From: Metabacillus_B sp050107715
GTDB taxonomy: Bacteria > Bacillota > Bacilli > Bacillales > Bacillaceae
DNA length: 64,000 nucleotides
NCBI RefSeq assembly: GCF_050107715.1
Contig: NZ_JBNILN010000008.1
Span: 68,787-132,786, forward strand
Direction of reading: 5' to 3'
Shown: in pieces, positions 50,507-58,819 of the stretch
Position numbering within the stretch: position 1 is the stretch's first letter
Layout of the letters: the number at the start of each line of letters is the position of its first letter
Translations under genes and position numbers: made by a program
Notes under the pieces: generated by a model
Databases searched by the model: none
What the model saw: the letters and a program-made list of their open reading frames with translations, nothing else
Told to the model about the DNA's origin: nothing

Positions 50507-52637
50507 CTCGCTTCTTCTTAAGTTTTTCCATTAAACGTGAACCAGACTTCTTTATAGATGACGCTTCCGTTTCTAACATTGTAAATTCAACAATTTTTGC
50601 AGGCTTAGGTTTTGGATCAACTCCTAAATCAAACTTTTCCTGTTCCCTATTCAGCAGTTTTTCAGCCTGTCTATTCGCTCTGATGTTTTTCAACTTTTCA
50701 ACCTTGCTTATTGAGTGGACAGGTGTTTCTTTTTTCTGCTTTACTGCCTTCTTTATAATTGATTCAATTGCTACATCTGCATTAATTGTACTTTCGATTT
50801 GTTTATTGGTTTCCTGAGTCTTAGTTTCTTGTAAAAGTTGCTGGTAAAATTCAATCTCTTCCAGGAAATCCCCTTTGTATTGCACACTTGTATCTAATAA
50901 ATAACATGTATCAAAACTGCGCCCACCCGCATGTGGAATATAAATTCGATCCATTGAACGTGGATCAAAAACAACCTCGATACTTTGATTTTTCATTTTC
51001 AAGTACCATTGCTCATTTAAAGCTTTTTCAGAACCATATGCTAAGCCCTTAAACTTAATCCCAGCTCTTGTAATACGGGCCTTTCCTTTAGGTAATAGAT
51101 TTAATCTCAAGATCGTTTGATTACTTACTATTTGTAAACTACCTTTTTTATTTGTGATGCCCCAATTCCATAAGTGAATAGGGGATGCTGTTAGTTGCTC
51201 TGCAATCATCTCTTTTTCTAATGGATATTGATTTATGATTTTCTGATTATGATGTAGCATAAGATGAATGATAATTTTCGTGAATTCCTCAAGGTTCAAA
51301 CTTGCATCTAAACGATAGTCTCGGTCTCCCCGTTCACGATATTCTTTTTGAATAGCACCTGGTGCTTTGCGTTTTATTTTCCCATTAATTGTACGGAATT
51401 GTCGTTCAATAATTCCTTTTAAATCTCCACGATACGGAGACGTATTTTCAATTTTTATATTAAAATTGTTAATTAAGCTTTCCACAGAATACCCTTCAAA
51501 CTCGCCTCGGTCTGCAATAATTATTTCAGGTAAGTGATGCGCTGGCCATTGTCCTCCCTCAATCGCAATGTCATATTTCGAACAAAAATCCACCTTATTT
51601 GTCACCATATTATCTAAAGCCATCATGGCACCAACCCAAGAAGGACCTTCTAAACCAACATAAATACCTGTTATTAAGCGTGAATATACATCAATGACTC
51701 CATAAACAATTGGACGACCTATAATCAATTGCCTATCAAATGAACTTACCAAATATACATCAGCAATAGTTGCATCAATTTGGAATCGCGTCCCTGGTCC
51801 ATCCGTCTCTAAAGATGAATGACTTAAAATCGGCCTATGCTTTAATTCGAACTCTTTATGGCTATAGCGTAACTGAAAATCAAGTTTCCGGTCTTCTAGC
51901 TTCTTAAACCAATAGTAAAACTGATGATATGTAGGTATTCTAGAGCCATCCCAAATCTTATACTTTAGCTGGTTACCCTCATAATACTTGTCTGAGTAAA
52001 ATTCTCTTAACAAATATTCATAGGTATTAGTTAATGATAATTGCTCTTTTTTTCGATAATATTTTCTTACTACATAATCAAACTGCTTTTTAACATCTTC
52101 CGTAATATTAATGCCTTTCTCAGTGGACGTATACAACCTTGGGCGTCCAACTTTATATTCCGTAGATAAAAGACGTTCCTTACCTTTACCACCTGAATAC
52201 ATATAATCAGGAAGAAGTGCGTTCTTATTTAATCCACGTTGCCAAAAACGTGTGAAAATTCGCTTCACCTTAATTTTTGTGATTCTATGCTGCTGTGCAA
52301 TTTGTTCAAATATTGCATCCCGTTCTTTTTTGTTAAGTAGTGCATCTTTGAATTTAATCCAGCCTTCAAAGACAATTTCCCAGTCTTCATCACGCTTTTT
52401 AATTTGCTTTTCTGTTAAATCCTTATCAGCATTACTATTCAAAAATGGGTCTGGAATTGGAATTATTAAACCACTTTGAAGTTCCGTTTCAATATCAGAT
52501 AGTAAGATTTTTTTTGGCATCGACGTATTTCCAAGTAAATCTACAAAATAGACAATTGGATTTTCAATAGTTATAACACGAATACGATTCTTTTCTTCTA
52601 TATCTGTATATTGATACACTTGATTAAAAAAAATCAT
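50481..52637 (-). CDS. tnsB: TnsB DDE transposase
   Basis: 718 residues. N-terminal HTH region (about 90-250) including RITKIKVKRIFTRFWQRGLNKN. The RNase H-like core has Asp288 (FQIDAT), Asp376 (IIIADRGEF) and Glu411 (DLKGIIERQF), a complete DDE triad. A beta-barrel follows (IVSNQTILRLNLLPKGKARITRAGIKFKGLAYGS), then a basic C-terminal tail (QEKFDLGVDPKPKPAKIVEFTM) that likely contacts TnsC. It cuts the 3' ends and joins them to the target. It begins inside the tnsA stop region (ATGA overlap). Confidence 0.94.
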   Translation of the reverse strand: MIFFNQVYQYTDIEEKNRIRVITIENPIVYFVDLLGNTSMPKKILLSDIETELQSGLIIPIPDPFLNSNADKDLTEKQIKKRDEDWEIVFEGWIKFKDALLNKKERDAIFEQIAQQHRITKIKVKRIFTRFWQRGLNKNALLPDYMYSGGKGKERLLSTEYKVGRPRLYTSTEKGINITEDVKKQFDYVVRKYYRKKEQLSLTNTYEYLLREFYSDKYYEGNQLKYKIWDGSRIPTYHQFYYWFKKLEDRKLDFQLRYSHKEFELKHRPILSHSSLETDGPGTRFQIDATIADVYLVSSFDRQLIIGRPIVYGVIDVYSRLITGIYVGLEGPSWVGAMMALDNMVTNKVDFCSKYDIAIEGGQWPAHHLPEIIIADRGEFEGYSVESLINNFNIKIENTSPYRGDLKGIIERQFRTINGKIKRKAPGAIQKEYRERGDRDYRLDASLNLEEFTKIIIHLMLHHNQKIINQYPLEKEMIAEQLTASPIHLWNWGITNKKGSLQIVSNQTILRLNLLPKGKARITRAGIKFKGLAYGSEKALNEQWYLKMKNQSIEVVFDPRSMDRIYIPHAGGRSFDTCYLLDTSVQYKGDFLEEIEFYQQLLQETKTQETNKQIESTINADVAIESIIKKAVKQKKETPVHSISKVEKLKNIRANRQAEKLLNREQEKFDLGVDPKPKPAKIVEFTMLETEASSIKKSGSRLMEKLKKKRDEEFGKDK

Positions 52638-53473
52638 ATCACCCTCACCTTATCTGAATAATCTTTTCGCACTGTTTTAATTTGCTGAATTTGATTTACT
52701 TCTAATTTTTCTAATATATCCACTTCAATAGCTTTCGTTGCGATTAAATACTTAAATAGCGAAAGACCACAACCAACAACCATGCCGAAATCTTTTTCAA
52801 ATTCTTTAGCAATCTGTTTCACTGTATGATCTTGGGTTAACAATTTACTAATAAAATAAACACTCATATCTTCTATATCATATGCTGTCAAATCTCCAAA
52901 TCCTTCTAAAACAGATAGATCCGAATAGCCGTGAAAGAATGCAATGTTATGTGCCATCGCTTTCGGGATTTCTAATTCGGTAACAATGCCCCAGTTAATA
53001 TCTTGTCTTTCCCAATAAACTCGTTCAATTTCAAACTTTTCCAATATTCGTTCATTCATTAACTCATCTTTGTATTTCAAAGTTCGGGCTAAGTATTGAT
53101 GTTGCTGATTATTACTGATAGTAACTAAAAAGTCAGTTGTCATCACAATTGGTTCACCTGTTTTAGGATCTGTTGGATGTTTAATACCTAATTCATCAGC
53201 AATGACTATAGTTTCTTCAATCGGCAATAATGGATACTGTTCTCGTATATCAAATACCCTGTCGGAGAATTCCAATAAGTAAAAGTAGTTTCGCTCCAAG
53301 TCTGACAGAAACTCAAATTGTCTTGGTATTTTAATGCCTTTTAGACGTGTTGCACGACCTAGAGACGGTACATCCTGAATCTTAACCCATGGTTTATATT
53401 CTATTCCCAACCCCTGTCCACGACCGTCTTTTAGCTTCTTATCAGTTGATGGTGAACGTTTACGTTTGGACAT
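52634..53473 (-). CDS. tnsA: TnsA endonuclease (5'-strand cleavage)
   Basis: 279 residues. The restriction-enzyme-like catalytic domain shows Glu60 (FLSDLERNYF), Asp114 (VMTTDFLVT) and Lys133 (ARTLKYKDE), the E-D-K arrangement of Tn7 TnsA at almost identical positions (Asp114 and Lys132 there). A C-terminal winged helix follows (AYDIEDMSVYFISKLLTQDHTVKQIAKEFEKDFG). An intact TnsA implies cut-and-paste movement. First gene of the tnsABC operon; RBS GGGGGTGATG. Confidence 0.93.
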   Translation of the reverse strand: MSKRKRSPSTDKKLKDGRGQGLGIEYKPWVKIQDVPSLGRATRLKGIKIPRQFEFLSDLERNYFYLLEFSDRVFDIREQYPLLPIEETIVIADELGIKHPTDPKTGEPIVMTTDFLVTISNNQQHQYLARTLKYKDELMNERILEKFEIERVYWERQDINWGIVTELEIPKAMAHNIAFFHGYSDLSVLEGFGDLTAYDIEDMSVYFISKLLTQDHTVKQIAKEFEKDFGMVVGCGLSLFKYLIATKAIEVDILEKLEVNQIQQIKTVRKDYSDKVRVI

Positions 53474-53552
53474 ATCATCACCCCCAAAAATTAAAAATCT
53501 GATTTTCTATATCCTTTTATACAAAATTTCCTTCAGCCTCGGTGTTTAAGAA

Positions 53553-53597
53553 CAAAAAAATAACCTCATATGGATATCATATCCATTGAGGTTATTT
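53553..53597. terminator. Long palindromic hairpin at the transposon right end
   Basis: AATAACCTCA...TGAGGTTATT outer arms with an inner ATGGATAT/ATATCCAT pair, A-run before and T-run after. A near-perfect bidirectional terminator between the tnsA promoter and the TnsB sites. It would stop glmS readthrough from entering tnsA in either orientation. Confidence 0.75.
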
Positions 53598-53600
53598 TTT

Positions 53601-53684
53601 ATCAATCTTTATTTTAAATGATCAATCTTTATTTTAAATGAGCGAACTTTGTTTAAAATAATCAATCTTTTTTATAAAACTACA
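53601..53684. repeat. Transposon right end: four abutting 20-bp TnsB sites
   Basis: ATCAATCTTTATTTTAAATG at 53601-53620 and again, identical, at 53621-53640; degenerate AGCGAACTTTGTTTAAAATA at 53641-53660; ATCAATCTTTTTTATAAAAC at 53661-53680; then TACA at 53681-53684. The end is CTACA, complement of the left TGTAG. Tn7's right end also carries four contiguous TnsB sites. Confidence 0.93.
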
Positions 53685-53689
53685 AAGAG
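53685..53689. other. Right copy of the 5-bp target-site duplication (AAGAG)
   Basis: AAGAG directly outside CTACA. It lies 20 bp before the glmS stop codon position (53,710), the normal Tn7 insertion distance. Confidence 0.92.
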
Positions 53690-53709
53690 GTGTTCATGCA
53701 AAACAGCTC

Positions 53710-55512
53710 TTACTCCACCGTCACACTCTTCGCAAGGTTACGCGGCTTATCCACGTCACAGCCTCTATGCAGTGCTGCATAGTAAGCGATCAGCTGAAGC
53801 GGGATTACGGATGCAAGCGGTGATAGGGCTTCGTGTACTTCCGGAAGGACGAAACGGTCGTCTTCCTGGTCCAGTCCTTTTGCAGAGATGATGCAAGGGT
53901 TCGCTCCACGGGCAGCTACTTCCTTCACGTTACCGCGAATGCTCAGGTTTACATGCTCCTGTGTAGCAAGCGCGATGACCGGTGTGCCTTGCTCGATCAG
54001 GGCGATCGTACCGTGTTTAAGCTCTCCTCCGGCAAAGCCTTCTGCCTGGATGTAGGAGATTTCTTTCAGCTTCAATGCGCCTTCAAGACCTACGTAGTAG
54101 TCAACCGCACGGCCGATGAAGAAGGCGTTGCGTGTTGTGGATAGGTACTCGCGTGCGATGTACTCCATCTCTTCCTTCTGGTCGCAAAGGGCTTCCATTG
54201 CATTTGCAGCGATTCCAAGCTCTTTTACAAGGTCCAGCTCGATATCGAGTCCTTTTGCTTCTGCTGTTACAGCAGCTGTGATCGCAAGAACGGCAAGCTG
54301 TGCTGTATAGGCTTTTGTTGAGGCTACTGCAATTTCAGGACCTGCGTGAAGAAGCAAGGTGAAGTCTGCTTCACGGGAAAGAGTGGATCCTGGTACGTTT
54401 GTGATCGTAAGCGCTTTGTAGCCAAGCTCTTTAATTTGGACAAGCACAGCACGGCTGTCAGCTGTTTCTCCGCTCTGGGAGATAAAAATGAACAGCGGCT
54501 TTTCAGACAGCAATGGCATGTTGTACGAGAACTCACTTGCCACGTGAACTTCTACCGGTTTCTTTGCCCATCTTTCAATGAACTGTTTGCCGACAAGACC
54601 GGCATGGTAGCTTGTTCCGCAGGCTACGATATAAATGCGGTCTGCTTCGTCGATCGCATCCGAGATGTTCTGATCAATTGTCAGCTTACCGTCTTCATTT
54701 TGATATTTTTGAACGATTTTCCGCAATACGAGCGGCTGCTCGTCAGTTTCTTTCAACATGTAGTGAGGGTATGTTCCTTTTTCGATATCGCTTGCATCAA
54801 TTTCTGCTGTGTATGGAGCACGTTCAACAACTTCTCCAGTCAATGTTTTAATGACTGCCTGCTCGCGGGTCACGATGACCATTTCTTTATCCATAAGCTC
54901 AACAAACTGGTTTGTGACTTGAAGCATCGCCATTGCATCAGAAGCAATGACATTAAAGTCTTCTCCAAGACCAACTAGAAGAGGGCTTTTGTTTTTTGCT
55001 ACATAAATTGTATTTGGATCTTGGTTATCAAGCAATCCGATAGCGTACGATCCTTTTAGAACGGAGAGAGTCTGGCGGAAAGCTTCTTCTACGCCTGCCC
55101 CTTTCTCCATCATTTTTTCGATAACCTGGACTACAACCTCTGTGTCTGTTTCACTTTGCAGTTCAACATCCTGAAGGTAATCTTTTTTCAGCTGTACATA
55201 GTTTTCAATGACACCGTTGTGAACCAAAGTCAGGCGTGATGATGCACTTTGATGCGGATGAGCGTTAACACGGCTTGGCTCTCCGTGAGTAGCCCAGCGT
55301 GTGTGACCGATTCCAACCGGTGCCAATACACCTGCGTCCACGATGGAACGAAGATCGGCAATGCGTCCTTTTTCTTTAAAGACCGTGACGCCTTCTTCTC
55401 CGGAAAGCGCGATCCCGGCAGAGTCGTATCCGCGGTATTCAAGCTTTTCCAAGCCTTTTAATAAAATTTCCTTTGAATCATTCTGTCCAATATAACCTAC
55501 AATTCCACACAT
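53710..55512 (-). CDS. glmS: Glucosamine-6-phosphate synthase
   Basis: 600 residues from ATG 55512 (MCGIVGYIG; Cys2 becomes the N-terminal nucleophile). The class II glutamine amidotransferase domain (about 1-240) has RWATHGEPSRVNAHPH. Two SIS sugar-isomerase domains follow, with ACGTSYHAGLVGKQFIE, SQSGETADS, STKAYTAQLAVL and the C-terminal KSVTVE. It makes glucosamine-6-phosphate from fructose-6-phosphate and glutamine, the first step to UDP-GlcNAc. The glmS ribozyme lies in the leader. The 3' end is the TnsD target; the transposon left the reading frame intact. Confidence 0.97.
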   Translation of the reverse strand: MCGIVGYIGQNDSKEILLKGLEKLEYRGYDSAGIALSGEEGVTVFKEKGRIADLRSIVDAGVLAPVGIGHTRWATHGEPSRVNAHPHQSASSRLTLVHNGVIENYVQLKKDYLQDVELQSETDTEVVVQVIEKMMEKGAGVEEAFRQTLSVLKGSYAIGLLDNQDPNTIYVAKNKSPLLVGLGEDFNVIASDAMAMLQVTNQFVELMDKEMVIVTREQAVIKTLTGEVVERAPYTAEIDASDIEKGTYPHYMLKETDEQPLVLRKIVQKYQNEDGKLTIDQNISDAIDEADRIYIVACGTSYHAGLVGKQFIERWAKKPVEVHVASEFSYNMPLLSEKPLFIFISQSGETADSRAVLVQIKELGYKALTITNVPGSTLSREADFTLLLHAGPEIAVASTKAYTAQLAVLAITAAVTAEAKGLDIELDLVKELGIAANAMEALCDQKEEMEYIAREYLSTTRNAFFIGRAVDYYVGLEGALKLKEISYIQAEGFAGGELKHGTIALIEQGTPVIALATQEHVNLSIRGNVKEVAARGANPCIISAKGLDQEDDRFVLPEVHEALSPLASVIPLQLIAYYAALHRGCDVDKPRNLAKSVTVE

Positions 55513-55532
55513 AATCGTTTTCCTCCCGCTTT

Positions 55533-55585
55533 TGCGAAGGGGACAGGAAAGTCTCTTATCATCGGGGACCTTCTGCTGTCCCCTC
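55533..55585 (-). promoter_or_regulatory. Hairpin between ribozyme and glmS start
   Basis: Minus strand GAGGGGACAG ... CTGTCCCCTTC, a 10-bp stem around a 30-nt loop containing a second GGTCCCC arm that could compete for the first. It sits just before the glmS RBS (GGGAGG). Confidence 0.5.
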
Positions 55586-55604
55586 ACACATGTTAGATGT
55601 TTTG

Positions 55605-55785
55605 TTTTAAAGGATTCGATTTGTGTCTCTCTCTTTGTCCAGAAAGTTGCCCTCCTGTTTTAAAGAAAGACTTGCGGCTGCTATCGTACAGCCGGGAGGT
55701 ATCCGCCGATTCATCGATAAACCTCCTCCTCGTCAACTAAGCGATGGGCCGTCCGTGCTTAGTTCAGGCGCTTTGTCTTGCTCTG
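55605..55785 (-). ncRNA. glmS ribozyme-riboswitch
   Basis: Minus-strand leader with AGCGCCTGAACT (cleavage just before GCGCC, position about 55,771). The conserved core follows: GTTGACGAGGAGGAGGTTTA, TCGGCGGATACCTCCCGGCTG and GCAGCCGCAAGTC. It self-cleaves with glucosamine-6-phosphate as cofactor and exposes the 5'-OH RNA to decay. The 5' and 3' limits given are estimates. Confidence 0.93.
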
Positions 55786-56098
55786 CATTCCGCTGCTTCT
55801 TATTACCCGGGACAAGAATAGCGAAACACAAGGTTTATATTACAATACATCGGAGAAAACCGTCAATCCTATTATTTCCTTACGGTTTACTCTTTACCCT
55901 CCGACCCTTTAGTATATGCGGTTAAAAAGGATCTCGTTAAGGATTGATGCAAGGTGATATTTACCCGGTTTTCATGATTTCCTAACCTGCTTTCAGCAAA
56001 AAGATGCATTTTTCCACCTGCTTTTTTTCTTCACAAGTGAAAATCATCACAGCGTGAAAGAATAAAAAAATGCTCAAATTATCACATGAAAAAAAAGA
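55786..56098. other. glmS promoter region
   Basis: About 310 bp between ribozyme and the glmM terminator, no gene. Likely glmS promoter upstream of the ribozyme; TTGCAT-like and TTTAAC boxes are seen but no single convincing pair. Confidence 0.4.
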
Positions 56099-56131
56099 GA
56101 AAAACGGGGCTGACAGTCAGCCCCGTTTTAA
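56099..56131 (-). terminator. Terminator of the cdaA-cdaR-glmM operon
   Basis: AAAACGGGGCTGAC / GTCAGCCCCGTTTT perfect stem with T-run, 20 bp after the glmM stop. Confidence 0.85.
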
Positions 56132-56150
56132 TGCAAAAGGTATGTACAAT

Positions 56151-57497
56151 TTATTCAATACCCATTTCCGTTTGGACAACTGCCACAATACGGTCCACAT
56201 ACTTGCGGCAAAGCTCTTCTGTCGATGCTTCTGCCATAACGCGCACAAGCGGCTCTGTGCCGGATGGACGAACGAGGATTCTACCGTTCCCGGCCATCTC
56301 CTGCTCTACTTCCGTGATGATTGCTTTTACCTTTTCATTGTCTGTTACATGGTACTTGTCCGTCACTTTTACGTTTACAAGCAGCTGAGGGAATTTTGTC
56401 ATCTCTCCAGCGAGCTCAGAAAGGGTTTTTCCTGTTGCTTTTAAAATGTTAACAAGCTGGATGGCTGTAAGAAGGCCATCTCCTGTTGTGTTGTAATCAA
56501 GGAAAATGATGTGGCCGGATTGCTCGCCGCCCAGATTATAATGGTTTTTCTTCATTTCTTCTACTACATACCGGTCGCCTACCGCAGTCTGGATGCTTTG
56601 AATTTCTGATGCCTCCAGTCCTTTATAGAAACCGAGGTTGCTCATAACGGTGGATACAACGGTATCCTGATTCAACTGGCCTTGCTCCTTCAAATACTTG
56701 GCGCAGATAAACATGATTTGATCGCCGTCTACGATGCTGCCTTTCTCATCAACTGCAATCAGGCGGTCTCCGTCCCCATCAAAGGCAAGTCCGATATCGG
56801 CACCTTTTTCAAGAACAAACGCTGCCATTGCTTCAGGGTGGGTGGAACCGACACCTTCATTGATGTTAAGTCCGTTAGGAGACGTTCCCATCGTAGAAAC
56901 ATCCGCCTCAAGGTCAGCAAACAGATGCGTTGCAAGGGAAGAGGTTGCACCATGAGCGCAGTCAAGAGCGACATGAAGGCCTGCAAATTCTTCATCTACG
57001 GTTTGTTTAAGGAACTGAAGATATTTTTGGCCGCCTTCAAAGTAATCATTTACCTGACCAAGGTCCGCTCCAACCGGCCGTGGAAGAGAATCAGTCTCCT
57101 GGTCCATCAGGCTTTCAATTTCAAGCTCCTGCTCATCTACAAGTTTGAAGCCGTCCGGTCCGAAAAACTTGATTCCGTTGTCCTGAACGGGATTATGAGA
57201 GGCAGAAATCATGACACCTGCCTGAGCTCCTAAAGCTTTGGTTAAATAAGAAACACCTGGAGTAGAGATGACGCCTAAGCGCATAACTTCCGCTCCGATG
57301 GAAAGAAGACCGGCTACAAGCGCACCCTCCAGCATATGCCCGGATACGCGTGTATCACGGCCGATTAAAACCTTGGGACGCTCTTTATCTTTTGTCAGAA
57401 CATATCCGCCAAAACGGCCGATTTTAAATGCCAATTCCGGCGTCAGCTCGCTATTGGCCACTCCTCTTACTCCATCTGTTCCAAAATACTTACCCAT
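56151..57497 (-). CDS. glmM: Phosphoglucosamine mutase
   Basis: 448 residues from ATG 57497 (MGKYFGTDGVRG). Active-site Ser in VMISASHNPVQDNGIKFFG (near 100), metal loop AFDGDGDRLIAVDEKG, sugar loop GGEQSGHII, phosphate-binding RPSGTEPLVRVMAEA at the C-terminus. It interconverts glucosamine-6-P and -1-P. The operon position with cdaA and cdaR is conserved; GlmM also inhibits CdaA directly. Confidence 0.96.
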   Translation of the reverse strand: MGKYFGTDGVRGVANSELTPELAFKIGRFGGYVLTKDKERPKVLIGRDTRVSGHMLEGALVAGLLSIGAEVMRLGVISTPGVSYLTKALGAQAGVMISASHNPVQDNGIKFFGPDGFKLVDEQELEIESLMDQETDSLPRPVGADLGQVNDYFEGGQKYLQFLKQTVDEEFAGLHVALDCAHGATSSLATHLFADLEADVSTMGTSPNGLNINEGVGSTHPEAMAAFVLEKGADIGLAFDGDGDRLIAVDEKGSIVDGDQIMFICAKYLKEQGQLNQDTVVSTVMSNLGFYKGLEASEIQSIQTAVGDRYVVEEMKKNHYNLGGEQSGHIIFLDYNTTGDGLLTAIQLVNILKATGKTLSELAGEMTKFPQLLVNVKVTDKYHVTDNEKVKAIITEVEQEMAGNGRILVRPSGTEPLVRVMAEASTEELCRKYVDRIVAVVQTEMGIE

Positions 57498-57523
57498 GTT
57501 AGATTCGCTCCTTTTTCTGTTCC

Positions 57524-58819
57524 TCAAGATTGAAGTGCCGAAATACGAATTGTTGCTTCTTCTTGGGGCAGTGACCATTTCACATCATTCGGTCCCTTAA
57601 CCTCAACCTTAACTTTCTGTTCACCGTCTTCAAGACCGGATGCATCGACCACCAGCTCAAAGTCACCTGAAGTCACTTTGTTCAGCTGTCTCTCTAAACC
57701 CGTTACACTGATATCAAAAGCTTGATTGTCAGGATTCAGGTACTCAACTTGCTTCCCTTCATCAAGGCCAGTTGTTTGAATTGGGACGCCTTCCAGCACC
57801 TTCTCTTCTTCTTTATTTACATCTATTTTTACTTGAACCTTCTGCTCAGAAAGTCTGGTAACTCCCTCTGGCAGCGGCAGGCCCAATTCAACCACGTCGT
57901 CTTCTTTGATCTGGCTCAAATCCAGCTCCGGCCCGCTTATTTCCTCCAGTGCATCGAGAATATTCTGCGGTCCGTAAGCCGTTACTTCACTGGGGGTTAT
58001 ACTGATTGACCGGATCGATATGCCTTCAGGAGGCTCCCCGGTTTGTTTCAGCTTTACAGGAAGAGTCTTTTTAGGGCTTTCAACCGGCACAGTTACTTCA
58101 ATGTTTCGCGGAGAGGTCTCCACTGGTAAAATATTTCCTGCTTTATCATACACAATGACCTGCGCCTGCTGAACGACTTCTTTATTTGCACCTTGTAGAT
58201 TCACTCTTGCCCTTACATACGAAACCTGATCAATAATCGCTTTCGATCCTGTAATCTGAACTTTATTCGGTTTTAGAACCGGCTCCCCCGGCTTATATCC
58301 TTCGGCAATTTGTTCCTCATTGATAAAGGAGGCTTCGACTGGAAATTCTTCTGTTTCCTTCTCGTCGATTCTTATATCCGCTGTACCTGGATCAATGGCT
58401 ACCTTCAGAGAGCTGTCCAGATTTCTGAATTTCAAATCCACTTCATGCTCTCCAGGTTCCAGTCCCGACAAATCCGCATAAACCTCAACGTTCTTCCGCT
58501 GCTTGGCAATGGTCACCTGGCTGGTCGGTCCGGTGATGTTCACGGCAACCGTCTCAGGAAGTCCGGAAACGACATAATTTTCATTGTCTGTCTCAGCTTT
58601 AACCGGTACATCTTCAATCGCTGCAGAGGACTCATTAGAGGCAGGCTCGTCTTCATCCGTGCCAGGCGGTTTCGGAATAATCTGGCTGCTCTGAGGTTCA
58701 TTGTTCCTGATTGTGCCACCCTGGTTTGATGTCTCCGGATTGACGGAAAGATAAATCATCAGAGCAAGCAGCAAAGCGATAATCCGCATAAACCAAGTAT
58801 TGTTCATCAGCTTATCCAT
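57524..58819 (-). CDS. cdaR: CdaA regulator, YbbR repeat protein
   Basis: 431 residues. N-terminal membrane helix (about 10-25, FMRIIALLLALMIYLSVN), an acidic Asn/Ser-rich linker, then four YbbR domains outside the cell, each with a pattern like VNITGPTSQVTIAKQRKNVEVYADLSGLEPG. It controls c-di-AMP production by CdaA. The start overlaps cdaA by 8 bp. Confidence 0.92.
   Translation of the reverse strand: MDKLMNNTWFMRIIALLLALMIYLSVNPETSNQGGTIRNNEPQSSQIIPKPPGTDEDEPASNESSAAIEDVPVKAETDNENYVVSGLPETVAVNITGPTSQVTIAKQRKNVEVYADLSGLEPGEHEVDLKFRNLDSSLKVAIDPGTADIRIDEKETEEFPVEASFINEEQIAEGYKPGEPVLKPNKVQITGSKAIIDQVSYVRARVNLQGANKEVVQQAQVIVYDKAGNILPVETSPRNIEVTVPVESPKKTLPVKLKQTGEPPEGISIRSISITPSEVTAYGPQNILDALEEISGPELDLSQIKEDDVVELGLPLPEGVTRLSEQKVQVKIDVNKEEEKVLEGVPIQTTGLDEGKQVEYLNPDNQAFDISVTGLERQLNKVTSGDFELVVDASGLEDGEQKVKVEVKGPNDVKWSLPQEEATIRISALQS

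Larger units (their letters stand above)
31201..53684. mobile_element. Complete Tn7-like transposon (22,484 bp) inserted downstream of glmS
   Basis: Both ends begin TGTAG reading inward and are flanked by AAGAG duplications. The right end lies about 20 bp past the glmS stop codon, the attTn7-type site recognised by TnsD, with tnsA nearest glmS as in Tn7. It encodes tnsA-tnsB-tnsC (overlapping operon) and tnsD-tnsE-like (overlapping), separated by a metabolic cargo block. A Gabija system and an Abi_C protein lie between tnsE and the left end. All transposition genes look intact and the duplications are perfect, which suggests a recent and possibly active insertion. No cas genes or CRISPR array are present, so it is not an RNA-guided CAST. 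Confidence 0.95.

Noticed and set aside
31201..53684. CRISPR-associated transposon (CAST) interpretation
   Set aside because: No cas genes, no CRISPR array and a full TnsD/TnsE-type targeting set at attTn7.
31201..53684. Prophage or integrative conjugative element
   Set aside because: No integrase, no structural, relaxase or type IV secretion genes; the ends and target site are clearly Tn7-like.
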